In this document: positions 55,978 through 64,000 of the stretch, piece after piece | How the letters are laid out: every line of letters starts with the position of its first letter | Position numbering within the stretch: the stretch's first letter is position 1 | Source of the DNA: Achromobacter pulmonis | GTDB lineage: Bacteria; Pseudomonadota; Gammaproteobacteria; Burkholderiales; Burkholderiaceae_B | Assembly: GCF_002885955.2 (NCBI RefSeq) | Contig: NZ_POQS01000002.1 | Coordinates: 598,303 to 662,302, forward strand | Direction of reading: 5' to 3' | DNA: 64,000 bases | The notes under the pieces: generated by a model | Database searches by the model: none | Seen by the model: only the letters and a program-made list of their open reading frames with translations | What the model was told of the DNA's origin: nothing | Made by a program: the position numbers and the translations under genes

Positions 55978-55988
55978 CGCGCCTCTCC

Positions 55989-56915
55989 TCAGATCGACTT
56001 GGCCATGCGGTACAGCCAGTAGCTGCCGCCGATCTGCAGCGCCACCGCGGTCACCAGCATCTTGAAGCCCGCCGGGTCGTGCCACAGTCCCATGAAGAGA
56101 TTGTTGTTGGTCACGATGATGAAGCCGGCGATCCCCACCGGCAGCAGCGCCAGTATCCAGGCCGACAGCCGCACCTCGGCCGAGCTGGCCGACAGTTCGT
56201 TGCGCGCCTGGGCCACATCGCGCATGAACGCGGCCATGCGCTCCAGCACCTGGTCGCTGCGCCCGCCGAAGCGCATCGCCAGCGACACCACGGCGGCGAT
56301 CATGTACAGCTCTTTCAGCCCGTACAGGCGCGACACGTGCACCAGCGCCGCGTCCAGCTCCTTGGCCGAGCGGCTCAGGCTGGCCGCCGTCTCCACCACT
56401 TCGCGCAAGGGTTCGTCGGTGTTGGCGGCGGCGGTCTGGAAGGCCGAGCCCATGCTGTTGCCGATGGTGACCAGGCGCACGATGTTGTCCAGGAACGCCG
56501 GCAGCTGCGCGATCATGCGGCGCTGGCGCTTGTCGGCGCGCAGCCACAGCAGGAAATACTCCAGCACCGCCACCAGCACCAGCGTCACCGCGCCGGACAG
56601 CCCGCCCAGCAGCAGCCAGGCCAGCGCCGCGCCGCCGAACAGCGGCGCCGCCAGGCGCAGATAGAAGCCGGGGCTCTGGCGTATGCCGGCCACCAGCAGC
56701 AGGCGGTCCCATCCCAGCAGGCCGCTGCGCATGGCGCGCGAACCGGCCGCGAACGTGTCGTCGTCCGGGCGCGCGTCGCGCACGCGGTTGAGCTGGTTCT
56801 CCAGGAACGCCGAGCTCGCGGCGCGGCGCGCGCCGCGGCTGGCGTGGCGCCACAGCAGCGCCGCGCCCAGCATCAGCGCCAGCGCCAGGCCGGCCAGTAT
56901 CAGGACCCGCTCCAT
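55989..56915 (-). CDS. tadB: Tad inner-membrane platform protein TadB
   Basis: Platform protein of 308 aa with an N-terminal helix (ILAGLALALMLGAALLW), two helices at about 95-125 and a T2SF domain (IAQLPAFLDNIVRLVTIGNSMGSAFQTAA) plus C-terminal helices (LSAWILALLPVGIAGFIIVT). Its start overlaps the tadA stop (TGATG), showing coupling with the ATPase gene. Confidence 0.88.
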   Translation of the reverse strand: MERVLILAGLALALMLGAALLWRHASRGARRAASSAFLENQLNRVRDARPDDDTFAAGSRAMRSGLLGWDRLLLVAGIRQSPGFYLRLAAPLFGGAALAWLLLGGLSGAVTLVLVAVLEYFLLWLRADKRQRRMIAQLPAFLDNIVRLVTIGNSMGSAFQTAAANTDEPLREVVETAASLSRSAKELDAALVHVSRLYGLKELYMIAAVVSLAMRFGGRSDQVLERMAAFMRDVAQARNELSASSAEVRLSAWILALLPVGIAGFIIVTNNNLFMGLWHDPAGFKMLVTAVALQIGGSYWLYRMAKSI

Positions 56916-58279
56916 CAGCGCCTCCGGCTCCAGAACCCGCCGCCACCGCCGCCATCGCCGTCGCCGGACGCGGCGTCGTTGGCGCGCGCCTCGCTGCGCA
57001 TCCTGGCCAGCTTGGGCGTATGCGGATGGATGCCCAGCCATTTCCAGCGGTCTTTTTCCTCGCCCTCCGGCGTCAGGAAGGTTTCGTGGCGGTACAGCTC
57101 CTGCGTGGAAATCACGTTGTCGCCCATGCCCGTCACCTCGGTCACCGACAGCACGCGGCGCTTGCCGTTGGACAGGCGGCCGATCTGCACGATGAAGTCG
57201 AGCGCGCTGGCGATCTGGCGGCGCAGGCTGTCCTCGCTGCCCTGGAAGCCGGCGAAGCCCGCCAGCATCTCGATCCGGTACAGGCACTCGCGCGGCGAGT
57301 TGGCGTGGATGGTGGCCATGGAGCCTTCGTGCCCGGTGTTCATGGCCTGCAGCATGTCCATGACTTCGGCGCCGCGCACTTCGCCCACCACCACGCGGTC
57401 CGGGCGCATCCGCAGGCTGTTGCGGATCAGCTCGCGGATGGTCACCGCGCCGCTGCCGTCGAAGCCGCCCTGGCGCGATTCCAGCCGCACTACGTGCGGG
57501 TGGTTGAGCGACAGTTCGGCCGTGTCCTCGACCGTGACCACGCGCTCGGTGCCGGGGATGAAGAACGCCAGCGCATTGAGCAGCGAAGTCTTGCCCGAAC
57601 TGGTGCCGCCGGACACCAGGATGTTGCAGCGGTTCTTCACCGCCTCGTGCAGCAGCCGGTAGATCTCTTCGTCGAACGTGCCCAGCGTCAGCAGGTCGGC
57701 GGGCTTGAGCGGGTCCTGGCGAAACTTGCGGATCGACACCATGGGGCCGTCCACCGCCAGCGGCTCGATCACCACGTTCAGCCGCCCGCCGTCGGGCAGG
57801 CGCGCGTCCACCATGGGGCTGGATTCGTCCAGGCGGCGGCCGATGGGCGCCAGGATGCGGCGCACGATGCGCAGCACGTGCTGATTGTCGGTGAAGCGCA
57901 GCGTCTCGCGCGCCAGCACGCCGCGGCGCGACACGAACACGTTGTCGTAGCCGTTGATCAGGATGTCTTCCACCGCCGGGTCCGCCAGCAGGTCCTCCAG
58001 CGGCCCCAGGCCAGCCAGTTCCTTGGTCAGGGCCTCGGCGATCTGCCGCATCTCGCCTTCGTTGATCGGCACCCTGCGCAGCCGCACGAAGCTCGCGACC
58101 TCGATGTCCACGAACTCCTGGATAGCCGAGCGCGCCCAGCGGCCGAACTCGGCGCCCAGCTCCTCGATGCGGGAAAGCAGGTGCTCGTAGGCCGCCGTCT
58201 TCACTTCCTGGTAGCGGTTCGACGCCGAAAAACCGGAGTCGCCTTCGCCGCCGAACTCAACCGTCGCTGTCATGATCAT
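56915..58279 (-). CDS. tadA: Tad pilus secretion ATPase TadA (CpaF family)
   Basis: Secretion ATPase of 454 aa that powers Flp pilus assembly. N-terminal domain to about residue 100 (GPLEDLLADPAVEDILINGYDNVFV), then Walker A GGTSSGKT (224-231), Asp box VVTVEDTAELSL, Walker B RPDRVVVGEVRG near 300, and His box TGHEGSMATIHANSPRE. The C-terminal tail (DGDGGGGGGFWSRRR) is glycine-rich and poorly conserved. Two ATGs, 6 nt apart, could serve as start. Confidence 0.95.
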   Translation of the reverse strand: MIMTATVEFGGEGDSGFSASNRYQEVKTAAYEHLLSRIEELGAEFGRWARSAIQEFVDIEVASFVRLRRVPINEGEMRQIAEALTKELAGLGPLEDLLADPAVEDILINGYDNVFVSRRGVLARETLRFTDNQHVLRIVRRILAPIGRRLDESSPMVDARLPDGGRLNVVIEPLAVDGPMVSIRKFRQDPLKPADLLTLGTFDEEIYRLLHEAVKNRCNILVSGGTSSGKTSLLNALAFFIPGTERVVTVEDTAELSLNHPHVVRLESRQGGFDGSGAVTIRELIRNSLRMRPDRVVVGEVRGAEVMDMLQAMNTGHEGSMATIHANSPRECLYRIEMLAGFAGFQGSEDSLRRQIASALDFIVQIGRLSNGKRRVLSVTEVTGMGDNVISTQELYRHETFLTPEGEEKDRWKWLGIHPHTPKLARMRSEARANDAASGDGDGGGGGGFWSRRR

Positions 58280-58312
58280 GTGGGATTCCGTTGCTGTCCG
58301 TCCGTGTTGCCG

Positions 58313-59650
58313 TCAACCCGCCATGCGGCGGTGCACGCCGGGCAGCCAGGTCGCGAGCCAGCCGGCGCGCCCGCCGGCGGCGTGTTCGTGGGCGCTCAGT
58401 TTTTCGGCCAGCGCCTGCACCGCGCGCACGTAGATGTCGCGTTCGGCTTCTTCATGCAGCAGATGGCCCTGGTTGGTGCACACCATCAGCGCCAGCGTGC
58501 GGTCGGGCAGCGTGCCCACCAGGTCCAGCTGGAAGCGCTCGGCGATCTGCTGCGCGGTCATGCCGTAGCGCTCGTCGTAGCGGTTGACGATCAGCCCCAG
58601 GCTGCGGCGGTCCACGTGCATCTGCTCCAGTTCCTGCAGCAGGCCGGCCAGCGACACCAGCGCGCCCACGCTCTGGTCCGTCACGATCCAGTTCTGCTCC
58701 GAGGCGCGCGCCAGGCCGGCCACGAATTCGGGATTGGTGAAGCCGCCGGCATCGGCCACCACCACGCCGAAATGCTGGCGCATGCGCTCGAACACCAGCA
58801 GCGAATCGGACAGCGAGGCGTCGCGCATCTGCGCCAGGTCGCGCGGCAGCGACAGCACGCTCAGGCCATTGGCCGTGTGCGGCATGGCCGAGCCCAGCAG
58901 CGTGGAGTCCAGGCGGCGCAGGTTGCGCGCCGCCTCGGCGAAGTCGAAGTCGCCGCCAATGTTCAGGTACAGCTGGCAGTCTCCCACTGGCCAGCCCAGG
59001 TCCATCAGCGCCACGCGGCTCGACAGCGGCAGCGTCGAGCCGGGCTCGGCCGCGGCCGCGCGCGCAGCCTTGCCACCGGCCGCGTTGCGCGCGCAATGGG
59101 CCTGTTTGAGGCGGTCCTGCACCATGCCGGCCAGGTGCACGGCCAGCGTGCTGGCGCCCACGCCGGGGCGCGCGCTCAGCAGCAGCACGCTGCGCCGCGA
59201 TCCGCCGCCGGGCGCGTCGCCCGCCTGCGCGTTCATCAGGCGCTGCACGATTTCCTTGATTTCCTGCGGCGCCACCGTGGGATCGACGAAGTCGCTGACC
59301 CCGGCGCGCAGGGCCGCGATCGCGCCTTCGGGCTGGCTCAGCAGCCCCACCGCCACGCGCGGCAGGCTGGGCGCGATGCGCGCCAGCAGGCGCGCCAGCT
59401 CGGCCGACTTGAACAGCTTGCCGGGCTCGTCCTCGCTCAGCGTGAAATCCAGGAACACCACCTGCGGCGCGATGTCCGCCAGGCGCCGCGCCAGTTCTTC
59501 CGTGCCGGGCGACTCCTGGGTCAGCATGCCCATGTCGCCCAGCGCCTGCCCCAGCTGGGCGGCGATGTCCGCCCCCCGGGAGCAGAACAGGAATCGCCTG
59601 CCGTTCTGCAGGCCCTTCCATTCGCTCGTATGTGTCTTCATATCGTTCAC
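58313..59650 (-). CDS. tadZ: TadZ/CpaE-like pilus localisation protein
   Basis: Protein of 445 aa with an N-terminal pseudo-receiver domain (FLFCSRGADIAAQLGQALGDMG, PQVVFLDFTLSEDE) and a C-terminal MinD/ParA-like P-loop domain. The Walker A is degenerate: SARPGVGASTLAVHLAG (Ala and Ser replace the usual Lys-Thr), so ATP hydrolysis may be lost, as in several TadZ proteins. It marks the pole or assembly site for the Tad machine. Start overlaps the rcpA stop by 4 nt. Confidence 0.85.
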   Translation of the reverse strand: MNDMKTHTSEWKGLQNGRRFLFCSRGADIAAQLGQALGDMGMLTQESPGTEELARRLADIAPQVVFLDFTLSEDEPGKLFKSAELARLLARIAPSLPRVAVGLLSQPEGAIAALRAGVSDFVDPTVAPQEIKEIVQRLMNAQAGDAPGGGSRRSVLLLSARPGVGASTLAVHLAGMVQDRLKQAHCARNAAGGKAARAAAAEPGSTLPLSSRVALMDLGWPVGDCQLYLNIGGDFDFAEAARNLRRLDSTLLGSAMPHTANGLSVLSLPRDLAQMRDASLSDSLLVFERMRQHFGVVVADAGGFTNPEFVAGLARASEQNWIVTDQSVGALVSLAGLLQELEQMHVDRRSLGLIVNRYDERYGMTAQQIAERFQLDLVGTLPDRTLALMVCTNQGHLLHEEAERDIYVRAVQALAEKLSAHEHAAGGRAGWLATWLPGVHRRMAG

Positions 59651-61008
59651 CGCGAAAATCCCGGCATCTGCTGGCCGCCCATCGGGCCGGTCAGGTAATA
59701 GCCCCAGGCGTTGAAGCCGTTGTCGGCGCGCTCCTGCCTGGCCCCCGGCAGCGGCAGCGTGACGCCGCGCGCGATGGGGCGCACCAGGCGCGGCGTCACC
59801 ACGATGACCAGCTCGGTGTCCTCCTGCTTGTAGTCCAGGCTGCGGAAGAAAGTGCCGATGATGGGCAGGTCGCCCAGCAGCGGCACCTTGCTGACCATCG
59901 CCTTGGTCTGGCGCGACACCAGGCCGCTGATCACGAAGCTCTCGCCGTCGCCCAGCTCCACCGTGGTGTCCGCGCGGCGCGTGCGCAGCGCCGGAATGAT
60001 GGAGGCGGAGTTCTCGCCGTTGCTGATCGCGATGCCGTTGCTGTAATCGAGTTCGCTGGCCTCGGGCGCCACCTTCAGCGAGATGCGGTCGCGCGACAGC
60101 ACGGTGGGCGTGACGGTCAGGCCGATGCCGAACGGCTTGAACGTGACCGACACGGTGCCCAGCCCGCCGGATTCAGGGATGGGCAGCTCGCCGCCGGCCA
60201 GGAAGCTGGCGCTCTGGCCCGTCAGCGCCACCAGCGTGGGCTCGGCCAGCACGCGCGCCATGCCGTTGTTCTGCAGCAACCGCAGATTGGCCGAGAAGTT
60301 GTTGGTGTCGTAGAACAGCGAGAAGCCCGAGGCCGCCGCGCCCAGGTTGGCCGGCACCAGGCTGGCGCTGGCGCTCCACGGGCCGCTGCCGCCGGCCGAC
60401 CAGTTGATGCCCGCTTCTTTCATGACGGAGCGCGACACCTCGACCACTTTTACCTCCACCTGCACCACGCCGCTGGTGCCGGCCGAGGATACGTCCACCA
60501 CGTTCTTTTCGCCGCCCACGGCCGAGGCCGCCATCGCCACGGACGCGACCTGCCCCATCGGCGTTTCGGCGTGGCCGGACACCACCGCGCGGTCGCCGGC
60601 AATATCGATGTTGGCGCCGCCGGCGATGCCGCGGCTGGCCAGCGCGCCCTGCACGCTGCCGCCCACGCGCAGGTTCCAGACCTGGGGCGCGGGATTGGAG
60701 CCGCTCCAGACCTGCAGCTGCGTGGTGCCGGCCTTCTTGCCGTAGACCAGGATGGCGCCCGCGCGCTTGCCGCCGGCGGGCAGAATCTTGACGTCGGCCA
60801 CTTCCGGGTCGCCGATGGCCAGGCGCGAGGGCACGGCGCCGTCCAGCAGCAGGGTCTGCTGGCCCTTGACCGCCAGGTTCAGGTCGCGGACCGGCGCCGG
60901 CGCGCTCGCGGCCGGCGTCGCGGTTTGCGCTACGGCGCTCGCGCCGCAGCCGAACGCGGCAAGCGCCGACAGGACACAGATGACGGTGGTGCGCTGATGT
61001 TTCTTCAT
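59647..61008 (-). CDS. rcpA: Tad pilus outer-membrane secretin RcpA (CpaC)
   Basis: Secretin of 453 aa forming the outer-membrane pore for the Flp pilus. Signal peptide with cleavage after AVAQ near residue 28; N-terminal BON-like domain (LLDGAVPSRLAIGDPEVADVKIL, about 50-110), N1 region, and the secretin core with VQVEVKVVEVSRSVMKEAGINW, VLAEPTLVALTGQSASFLAGGELPIP and VPLLGDLPIIGTFFRS (standard secretin hallmarks). The start is the MKKHQRT Met; a longer frame is not signal-like. Confidence 0.92.
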   Translation of the reverse strand: MKKHQRTTVICVLSALAAFGCGASAVAQTATPAASAPAPVRDLNLAVKGQQTLLLDGAVPSRLAIGDPEVADVKILPAGGKRAGAILVYGKKAGTTQLQVWSGSNPAPQVWNLRVGGSVQGALASRGIAGGANIDIAGDRAVVSGHAETPMGQVASVAMAASAVGGEKNVVDVSSAGTSGVVQVEVKVVEVSRSVMKEAGINWSAGGSGPWSASASLVPANLGAAASGFSLFYDTNNFSANLRLLQNNGMARVLAEPTLVALTGQSASFLAGGELPIPESGGLGTVSVTFKPFGIGLTVTPTVLSRDRISLKVAPEASELDYSNGIAISNGENSASIIPALRTRRADTTVELGDGESFVISGLVSRQTKAMVSKVPLLGDLPIIGTFFRSLDYKQEDTELVIVVTPRLVRPIARGVTLPLPGARQERADNGFNAWGYYLTGPMGGQQMPGFSR

Positions 61009-61073
61009 GGTGCTGGATCGAGTTATTTGGGAGAGTCCAGCCGCCGGGGCCCGCATCGGCCCCGCGGCCGCTG

Positions 61074-62030
61074 TCAGTAACGCACGCGCTCGGTCTTGTC
61101 GCCGCGCACGATTTCCACCGACCGGCCGCCGCCGGCATTCGCGCCGCGCGCCACGGCCGCGGGCGTACGCGCCGCCGTCGTGGTGCCGTCGAGCTGCACC
61201 AGGCTTTCGCCGGCATAGGCGCGGTTCGGCGCGAGCTTGAGCGCATCGCGCTGGGCCGGCGTCAGGTCGGCGCGCACCGGCAGCACGCTGCCGCGCTGCA
61301 CGAACAATTCCGTGTCCGGCAGGGCCTCGTCGCCCAGCGGCCGCAGCGCCAGCTGCAGGCGGCCGGCGCGGCTGGCCAGCATCAGTTCATTGACGCGTTC
61401 CAGCGGCACGGCCAGCACCGCGGTCTTGGCCGGCTGGTTCGGCACGCCCGCCTGCCCTGCCGGCTTTTCCTCCGGACCGTCCACCGAAGCCTTGCCGTAG
61501 GCCAGCACGCGCAGCTGCGATTGCAGCAGGCGCGCCTGCGCGCCAGGCACTTCCTGGCCTTTCTCGATCATGAAGAACACGTCGACCCAGTCGCCCGGAC
61601 CGATGCGGTTGCCGCCGCCCACGACTTCGTCGACCGCGATGGCCACGGCGCGTTCTCCTTCCTTGAGCTGGCGCGCCAGTCCCTGCGCCAGCAGGCTGGG
61701 CAGCATGGGGTCGCCCGCGGCGATATCGACCTTGGCCACTGCGCCTTCCAACGGCGCGGCCGCCTCATAGCCGCCCGACAGCGCCGCCTGCCACTGCGCC
61801 ACTTCCAGCATCCGGGCCGCGTCGATGCGCGTGCCGGCCGCGATCGGCGTCTTGGCCACGACAACCGGATAGCGCTTGACGGGCGCGGCGACCGGCGCCG
61901 CCGGCGCGGGCGCCGACGCCGCGGCGGCCGGCGCGCTGGCCGGCGCGGACGCCAGCCTCCAGGCGATGAAGGCCAGAACCAGCCCCGCTACCAACAACAT
62001 CCCTGCGACGATCTTGCTCAAACTGCTCAT
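61074..62030 (-). CDS. rcpC: Tad pilus assembly protein RcpC (CpaB)
   Basis: Periplasmic/inner-membrane protein of 318 aa. N-terminal anchor (IVAGMLLVAGLVLAFIAWRL), an Ala/Pro linker, an SAF domain (VVVAKTPIAAGTRIDAARMLEVA) and the RcpC/CpaB core (AIAVDEVVGGGNRIGPGDWVDVFF). The SAF fold is shared with type III antifreeze and flagellar chaperones. It works with RcpA; the 65 nt between them has no terminator. Confidence 0.9.
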   Translation of the reverse strand: MSSLSKIVAGMLLVAGLVLAFIAWRLASAPASAPAAAASAPAPAAPVAAPVKRYPVVVAKTPIAAGTRIDAARMLEVAQWQAALSGGYEAAAPLEGAVAKVDIAAGDPMLPSLLAQGLARQLKEGERAVAIAVDEVVGGGNRIGPGDWVDVFFMIEKGQEVPGAQARLLQSQLRVLAYGKASVDGPEEKPAGQAGVPNQPAKTAVLAVPLERVNELMLASRAGRLQLALRPLGDEALPDTELFVQRGSVLPVRADLTPAQRDALKLAPNRAYAGESLVQLDGTTTAARTPAAVARGANAGGGRSVEIVRGDKTERVRY

Positions 62031-62509
62031 GGTGTCCCCTGCGATATCTGTACGACGGCTTGCGAATGCAATTGGTTGGGAATCCAGTTCCGGCCCATGC
62101 CCGGCAACGAGGTGATCAGGCCCTGCAGGGTGGCCAGCAAGGGCCAGGACTGGGTTTCATAAGTCAGGTTCACGGTGGCGCAGTCGGACTGCCGGCCGGC
62201 CGGGCCGCTCCACTCGCAAGGCGCGCGCGAGGCCGCGCACACCACGCTGGAGCCGGACGAGAACGCGCTCATGGCGGCGGAACAGGCCGCCGCCGGCACG
62301 TCGGGCTCGCCGTTGTAGCGGGCCGAAACCGCGGCGCGCGCGCCGTCGGTCGCGGCCGCGGCCAGTTGCTGCTGCATCCAGAACAGCGCGCTCACGCCCA
62401 GCACGCCGCAGATGAACAGCAGCAGCACGATCAGGGTCAGCGAAAACTCCAGCGCCGCGACGCCGCGCTGGCGCCGCGGCCGGCAATGGAGCGGATGAGG
62501 GGTGCGCAT
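62027..62509 (-). CDS. TadE-like pseudopilin (second TadE-family protein)
   Basis: Pseudopilin-like protein of 160 aa. The basic start and the prepilin-type segment RRQRGVAALEFSLTLIVLLLFICGVLG have a Glu at +5 of the cleavage site (RG/VAALE). The periplasmic part has paired Cys (AACSAAM, VVCAASRAPCEW, DCATV) suggesting disulfides. TadF-like by position, TadE by the ALEF motif. Overlaps rcpC by 4 nt and is 1 nt after the other TadE gene. Confidence 0.82.
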   Translation of the reverse strand: MRTPHPLHCRPRRQRGVAALEFSLTLIVLLLFICGVLGVSALFWMQQQLAAAATDGARAAVSARYNGEPDVPAAACSAAMSAFSSGSSVVCAASRAPCEWSGPAGRQSDCATVNLTYETQSWPLLATLQGLITSLPGMGRNWIPNQLHSQAVVQISQGTP

Positions 62510-62510
62510 C

Positions 62511-63050
62511 TCAGCCCTCCCCGTCCAGCTGGTCCAGATGCACGGTCGCGCGCGCGCTCAGCACGCCGGAGGCCGGCATCAGCGCCGTGCGCAGCAGCGG
62601 CACCGTGGGGATGAGCGGATGGGCGCCATACGGATAGGACACCGTCACTTCGATCTGGCCGTCGGCCAGCGGCAGGCCGCTGCACGCGCCGCCGCCCGAA
62701 CTGCTCAGCGCGCCCGCGCTGCCGCACACCGCCACCCGCACCGGCGAGGCCGACAGCGTGCTGATCCATTCGGCCCGCTGCAGCGCGGTGTCGCGTCCCG
62801 CCCCGGCCCGCGCCGCCAGCGAAGCGGCGCCGCCCTGCCATTGCAGGATCTTGCGCGCGCCGTCCTGCGCGGCCAGCGCGACGGAGTTCTGTGCGGCGGC
62901 GACCAGCGAATAAGTCAGAATCCCGTAGAACAACAGGAAGAACACTACGAATACCAGGCCGAATTCCAGGGCATAGACGCCACGCTGAGCGCGGCGATTC
63001 CCATGTATGCGGCGTACGGAATCTGGCGCAGCCGCGCGCCCGGCGCCCAC
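62511..63050 (-). CDS. tadE: TadE-family pseudopilin
   Basis: Pseudopilin-like protein with RRAQRGVYALEFGLVFVVFFLLFYGILTYS (shown as the TadE hallmark: RG/VYALE cleavage-type site with Glu+5, then a hydrophobic helix). The periplasmic part contains VAVCGSAGALSSSGGGACSG with two Cys. The start codon is uncertain: no ATG precedes the motif in frame, and the nearest upstream candidate is the GTG at 63050, inside tadV (about 106-nt overlap), giving 179 aa. Confidence 0.75.
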   Translation of the reverse strand: MGAGRAAAPDSVRRIHGNRRAQRGVYALEFGLVFVVFFLLFYGILTYSLVAAAQNSVALAAQDGARKILQWQGGAASLAARAGAGRDTALQRAEWISTLSASPVRVAVCGSAGALSSSGGGACSGLPLADGQIEVTVSYPYGAHPLIPTVPLLRTALMPASGVLSARATVHLDQLDGEG

Positions 63051-63436
63051 ACGCGCGAGAGCGCCAGCACCAGCAAGGCATGCAGGCCCGCCAGCAGGCT
63101 CGACAGCACGAGCACCGCCAACAGCGCAGGCAGCCCCAGCAGCAGTCCCAGCACGGCGATGGCCTTGACGTCGCCCGCGCCCATCAGGCGCCGGCTCCAC
63201 AGCAGCAGGAACGGCAGCGCCGCGGCGAACCCCAGCCAGGCCATGAGCCAGCCGGACCAGCGCGGCGGATAGGCCCAGCCGGGGGCCAGCCACGCGGCCA
63301 GCAGCCACAGCAGCTGAAGCGCGAACCCCGACACCACCAAGGCGTTCGGGACGCGGCGGTAGCGCAGGTCGTTGTAGACCAGCGCCAGATTCCAGCTTGC
63401 GAACAGCAACCACCACAATGCTTCCCCTGGAGACAA
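62945..63436 (-). CDS. tadV: Tad prepilin peptidase TadV
   Basis: Aspartic prepilin peptidase (type IV/A24 family) of 163 aa with about five membrane helices, processing Flp and TadE-type precursors. The two catalytic aspartates are Asp23 (VYNDLRYRRVPN) and Asp89 in the GxGD motif (MGAGDVKAIA). A TTG start is inferred, with GAAGG upstream; no ATG precedes. It lacks the N-terminal methyltransferase domain of PilD, as TadV proteins do. Confidence 0.88.
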   Translation of the reverse strand: MSPGEALWWLLFASWNLALVYNDLRYRRVPNALVVSGFALQLLWLLAAWLAPGWAYPPRWSGWLMAWLGFAAALPFLLLWSRRLMGAGDVKAIAVLGLLLGLPALLAVLVLSSLLAGLHALLVLALSRVWAPGARLRQIPYAAYMGIAALSVASMPWNSAWYS

Positions 63437-63503
63437 GGCAGGACCTTCAAGAATCGGAAATCGGATACGACAGCGGACGCGCGGCGTGCTTTTCGAATCA
63501 AAT

Positions 63504-63560
63504 AAAAAAAGCTGGACGGGAGCCGCGGCAGCGGGCGGGCGGCCCGCCGTCGCGGCATGG
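63504..63560 (-). terminator. Possible attenuator downstream of flp
   Basis: On the minus strand the GC-rich stretch after flp (CGGGCCGCCCG, then GCTGCCGCGG with a partial CAGC return) is followed by seven T (63504-63510 read on plus as A). Stem pairing is imperfect, so this may be a weak terminator allowing much flp mRNA and less downstream tad mRNA. Based on eye only. Confidence 0.35.
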
Positions 63561-63573
63561 GAAGCGATCGGGA

Positions 63574-63753
63574 TCAGCCCGGCGTGTTGTCGCTCAGCGC
63601 GCCGCCCAGTCCCGTGAACAGGCCTTCGAGCGCGTCGGTGAACGTGCCCACCACGGCCAGCAGCGCCACCGCGATCATGCCGGCGATCAGGCCGTATTCG
63701 AGCGCGGTGATGCCCTCTTCTTCATTCCAGAATTGCATGAGTTTTTGCTTCAT
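63574..63753 (-). CDS. flp: Flp-type pilin prepilin
   Basis: Major pilin precursor of 59 aa, too short for ordinary ORF size cut-offs. The prepeptide MKQKLMQFWNEEEG ends at the cleavage site and the mature start ITALEYGLIAGMIAVALL has the Flp hallmark with Glu at +5 and Tyr at +6. The C-terminus is short (FTDALEGLFTGLGGALSDN). The ATG at 63753 has GTGAGG 8 nt upstream. It is the first gene of the tad locus, followed by tadV, and should be the most abundant product. Confidence 0.9.
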   Translation of the reverse strand: MKQKLMQFWNEEEGITALEYGLIAGMIAVALLAVVGTFTDALEGLFTGLGGALSDNTPG

Positions 63754-63875
63754 TTTCGAACCTCACTGGTCTCGATTGATCATCAAGCCGCCCCGCCGGC
63801 GGCAGGCCCGGCCACACTTCCAGAACCACTCGCACACCGTCGCAACTGCAAGGCGGCGCGCGTCCGGAATCCTGC
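63754..63875 (-). promoter_or_regulatory. Region upstream of flp
   Basis: This gap should hold the flp/tad promoter. An 11-bp odd palindrome TTGATCATCAA (63776-63786) lies 23 bp before the flp ATG. I searched the minus strand for the sigma-54 pattern GG-N10-GC and found no good match, and no convincing sigma-70 pair either. A possible regulator site rather than a defined promoter. Confidence 0.3.
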
Positions 63876-64000
63876 TCATTCCGGCCCCTGGACGGACCCG
63901 GGATACTTGCCCGGATGCGCCACCGGCGCCGATTCAATGATCGAGTCAATGCGCTGCGCCGTGCGCACGCGAAACCGCCGGGACGCCCGCTGCAGATGCC
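63876..64000 (-). CDS. C-terminus of an unidentified protein cut by the right edge
   Basis: One minus-strand frame is open from the window end to TGA at 63876-63878: last visible residues ...LQRASRRFRVRTAQ, then RIDSIIESAPVAHPGKYPG and SVQGPE. Third codon positions are mostly G or C, unlike the other two frames, which supports coding. It ends 122 nt before flp. Too little is present to identify it. Confidence 0.4.
   Translation of the reverse strand, partial: HLQRASRRFRVRTAQRIDSIIESAPVAHPGKYPGSVQGPE

Noticed and set aside
63754-63875. Sigma-54 promoter upstream of flp
   Set aside because: No GG-N10-GC spacing was found on the minus strand.

Overview
The window looks like a chromosomal segment of a high-GC betaproteobacterium of the family Alcaligenaceae (Achromobacter/Bordetella type). 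The sequence-based reasons are two Bug-family (Bordetella uptake gene) periplasmic receptors, the EarP/EF-P pair with an arginine at EF-P position 32, families typical of Burkholderiales (DUF2863, DUF2968, a DUF3613-like protein in a tad locus), and very GC-rich codon usage throughout. No rRNA, tRNA, CRISPR array, integrase or insertion sequence was seen. No gene-free stretch exceeds 300 bases.

Left part (1-24.8 kb) is mostly accessory catabolism built on acyl-CoA chemistry. A minus-strand malonate-type cassette (GntR regulator, malonyl-CoA decarboxylase, crotonase, malonyl-CoA synthetase MatB, Bug receptor; 87-5589) reads from a promoter that overlaps a perfect 16-bp palindrome. A quinone-oxidoreductase-like gene and a spermidine-synthase-like gene follow, then a nested inverted repeat. 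A second minus-strand operon (7758-13880: two acyl-CoA dehydrogenases, Bug receptor, ADP-forming acyl-CoA synthetase, crotonase) diverges from an IclR regulator. A third cluster has thiolase and crotonase (minus) diverging from two acyl-CoA dehydrogenases, a class III CoA-transferase and a LysR regulator (plus), with a palindrome-rich control region between. Next come a CBS-domain protein, a TauE-like permease and a pair of membrane-anchored hypothetical proteins.

Middle part (24.8-44.5 kb) is bracketed by two aconitase genes, acnB and acnA. Both carry the same palindromic operator-like element about 25-27 bp upstream of a TACAAT -10 box, so they are probably co-regulated. Between them lie an XRE regulator/MFS exporter pair, a lytic-transglycosylase-like lipoprotein, a TonB-dependent siderophore receptor broken by an in-frame stop near its C-terminus, and a minus-strand operon coding for a branched-chain-type ABC transporter plus two metal-dependent hydrolases. 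That operon diverges from a FadR-type GntR regulator across a 26-bp perfect palindrome.

Right part (44.5-64 kb) has ygiD, a DUF2863 gene, earP and efp, then DUF1178 and DUF2968 genes, and a complete tight-adherence (tad/flp) pilus locus on the minus strand: flp, tadV, two tadE-like genes, rcpC, rcpA, tadZ, tadA, tadB, tadC, tadD, a DUF3613-like gene, tadG, and finally a sigma-54 activator with a degenerate receiver domain. The short flp gene (59 codons) was found by reading the sequence directly.

The most interesting candidate is the 138-nt leader between earP and efp. It can fold so that the efp Shine-Dalgarno is paired, and it carries a start codon followed by Thr-Pro-Pro-Gly, an EF-P-dependent stalling motif, on the strand that sequesters the ribosome site. 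This suggests, as an unproven hypothesis, that EF-P controls its own translation through ribosome stalling.
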